The notes beneath the pieces were generated by a model. The model saw only the letters and a list, made by a program, of their open reading frames with translations, was not told the DNA's origin and ran no database searches. From JALEVB01 sp022768265 (GTDB lineage: Bacteria; Bacillota_I; Bacilli_A; Erysipelotrichales; Erysipelotrichaceae), in NCBI GenBank assembly GCA_034168985.1, contig JAXFJE010000037.1:1-64000 (forward strand): a DNA stretch of 64,000 bases, read 5' to 3'. This document shows positions 62,324-64,000 of the stretch, piece by piece. The position numbers were made by a program, and so were the translations under genes. The number at the start of each line of letters is the position of its first letter. The first letter of the stretch is position 1.

Positions 62324-63997
62324 TTATTCAATACTTTTAATGATCGAGACATCATCTTGAGGTTGATATGTGATCTTAATGACATCTTGTGGTTTAATAA
62401 ACGCTAATGCATTTTCATTATCATTTGTTAAGGTCATTTTATAACGTTGATCTTGAACATCAGTGATGTAAGCTCTTGTTTCATTATTAACCATGAAGAA
62501 TTGAACATCTTTGACAATAATCGTTTTCGTCTTGGTTTCATTCACTTCAATAGTTGCGCTGCCACTAGCATTGATAAATTTTTTACGCAAAGCTTCTAGT
62601 CCTTCATCAACATTTACCGTTACTACTTTTTGATAATCTACCGCATCAACCATGGCATACATTTTGATCAAGCCAGCATTATCTTTTAAGGCTACCAAAT
62701 ATACCGGTTTGCCTTGCACGCTTACCAATAACGGGAATGTAGAGTAATAACCGTAGTTTTTAACTTCGCCTTCCGCAGAATTCATCGCTGAGCGTTCATC
62801 TGCACCAGCGCTATTGATCCTCATTGCTTCATGCGTTCTTAAATTAGCTAAGACAAAGCCTAGGTTAGCTGAATCGCTATTAACTGAGGTAATACCCGAA
62901 TAGATCCAAATATCACCATCTTTTTCTAAATAATTATATCCTGCTGAAGTTGCAAAAACATTTTTTTGTCCTAACACCGAATTGATAAAACCATCTTTTA
63001 AGCTACCATAGTTATTTATTTCTTCGGTAATCAAAATTTCTGGATAAATACGATCGATCCAAGTTGGAGCATCTAAAACATTATCATAATTGGTTGATTC
63101 TCCAGTGATCGGATCAAATAATACCACCCCATCGACTGCCAATTTATTACCAATGCCTTTATAAGTATAAGTCGTACATATATACCAAGGATGACCTTCT
63201 TCATCGATCTCAAACGAAGGCTGACCAAAGATTTCTGTAGGATAAGTAAGTTGTAGCTTACGCATCAAATTTTCATTAAACATTGCCGAAGGCACATAAC
63301 GCATTCCCTTCAACCCTAGATCAGATAGTTTGACTAATTCTGCTTCCCCAGTCGTTGAATTTACCAAGATATATGCAGGGATCCCTTCATTACGATTAGT
63401 AAAATATTTAATGGTATCAGCATATTCCAAAGGAGTTACGCGATATACGCTATCACGGTAAGAAATCTGCGTATATTCTTCACTAACTTCAAATTGTGAA
63501 ACTAACTCTGGCATTTGTCCCATTACCCTATCACCTAACGCAATGGTTGATTCACGATCGATGATCGGGGTCTTGCTGAAGTCAACTTCATCGATAACCG
63601 AAAATTCAGTGGTATCGATCGTAATGCGACTCGCATATTCTTTGGCATTAAACACTGGCGATGTTATCACCCCTAGAACGATAACAAAAACAATGAAGAT
63701 CCCAATAGCACTTAAATAATATTTCAAAAACTTTTGATACCCTTTGATTGAAATGATACGATAATACATCGCACTGCTAAAAGACACCAAAAGATAAATA
63801 CATAACGCAAAGATATTAATAAAATTCAATGGTGAATGCCAGTTAATTGCCGGATGGACCACATACCAAAAAGCTAGCAGCAAGATCGTAAACACGATAA
63901 GTGAATAAATAAATTTAGTTTTGCTTTTTTGTTTAGCTTGTGCATAGCTAGTCGCACCTCTGGGGCGACGATTAAAATTAAAATACCAATTAGTCAT
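62324..63997 (-). CDS. large membrane protein, unknown function
   Basis: 557 residues. Three membrane helices near the N-terminus (about 28-48, 58-78, 95-115), then an extracellular domain of about 440 residues with repeated beta-rich segments (VDGVVLFDPITGES, AYMVDAV-like). I do not recognise a catalytic motif. The start at 63997 lies three bases from the window edge, so a longer N-terminus cannot be excluded. Confidence 0.75.
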   Translation of the reverse strand: MTNWYFNFNRRPRGATSYAQAKQKSKTKFIYSLIVFTILLLAFWYVVHPAINWHSPLNFINIFALCIYLLVSFSSAMYYRIISIKGYQKFLKYYLSAIGIFIVFVIVLGVITSPVFNAKEYASRITIDTTEFSVIDEVDFSKTPIIDRESTIALGDRVMGQMPELVSQFEVSEEYTQISYRDSVYRVTPLEYADTIKYFTNRNEGIPAYILVNSTTGEAELVKLSDLGLKGMRYVPSAMFNENLMRKLQLTYPTEIFGQPSFEIDEEGHPWYICTTYTYKGIGNKLAVDGVVLFDPITGESTNYDNVLDAPTWIDRIYPEILITEEINNYGSLKDGFINSVLGQKNVFATSAGYNYLEKDGDIWIYSGITSVNSDSANLGFVLANLRTHEAMRINSAGADERSAMNSAEGEVKNYGYYSTFPLLVSVQGKPVYLVALKDNAGLIKMYAMVDAVDYQKVVTVNVDEGLEALRKKFINASGSATIEVNETKTKTIIVKDVQFFMVNNETRAYITDVQDQRYKMTLTNDNENALAFIKPQDVIKITYQPQDDVSIIKSIE

Positions 63998-64000
63998 AAA

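Noticed and set aside
1..64000. CRISPR array
   Set aside because: No regularly spaced short repeats were seen anywhere in the window.

Overview
The window looks like chromosomal DNA of a low-GC Gram-positive bacterium (Bacillota). The class Erysipelotrichia is my best guess, but that is inference. The grounds are AT-rich DNA with strong GGAGG ribosome sites, lipobox lipoproteins, BceRS/BceAB-type and LytTR regulators, a ComF pair, PepV, split LysO and a membrane-fused Mur ligase. Most of it is ordinary housekeeping and accessory chromosome; one island interrupts it.

Layout. 0-2.4 kb: two paralogous lipoproteins (the first cut by the left edge) and a six-gene tRNA operon (Val, Thr, Tyr, Gln, Lys, Gly). 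2.4-8.7 kb: split chromate-type transporter with a divergent LysR regulator, membrane-fused MurF-like ligase with a hydrolase, and an NfeD/SPFH operon. 8.7-15.5 kb: HAD phosphatase, YitT, cyclophilin, a hexapeptide-repeat protein, a self-regulated TetR gene, RlmA methyltransferase, M18 aminopeptidase and DegV. 15.6-26.4 kb: tRNA-Arg, a TetR/flavodoxin pair under a 43-bp palindromic operator, a LytTR/DUF3021 pair with two direct-repeat boxes, a BceRS-type two-component system with a VanZ-BceAB-type operon under a BceR-like box, and MntP. 26.5-32.6 kb: split LysO, an SDR enzyme, and an AgrAC-type two-component system flanked by an amidohydrolase and an EamA transporter whose promoters share one 24-25-bp box. 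32.6-47.9 kb: CBS protein, amidase-like protein, HAD, PepV, ExoIII, aminopeptidase P, a VanY-type peptidase, secA-prfB (with a +1 frameshift), tRNA-Gln, comFA-comFC, ispD, and Hpt plus HD-GYP response regulator.

48.0-58.2 kb is the most interesting region. Directly after tmRNA (ssrA) lies a type I restriction-modification island: hsdR-hsdM-hsdS with a small XRE regulator, a tyrosine recombinase, and two promoterless hsdS cassettes on the opposite strand. Three inverted-repeat pairs (58, 68 and 49 bp) link the expressed hsdS to the silent cassettes at exactly the domain boundaries, and the reading frames match. Inversion would give two choices for the first target-recognition domain and three for the second, so up to six specificities. 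A decayed TnpV gene on the left, and relics of a RepA_N-like gene and a large serine recombinase on the right, suggest that the island arrived on, or beside, a mobile element.

58.3-64 kb: a degenerate M23-like protein, P-loop kinase-like protein, TIGR04076 protein, a lipoprotein, an MFS transporter broken at a (TG)5 tract, and a large membrane protein of unknown function.

Everything here comes from reading the sequence. Family names rest on recognised motifs, with no database search.
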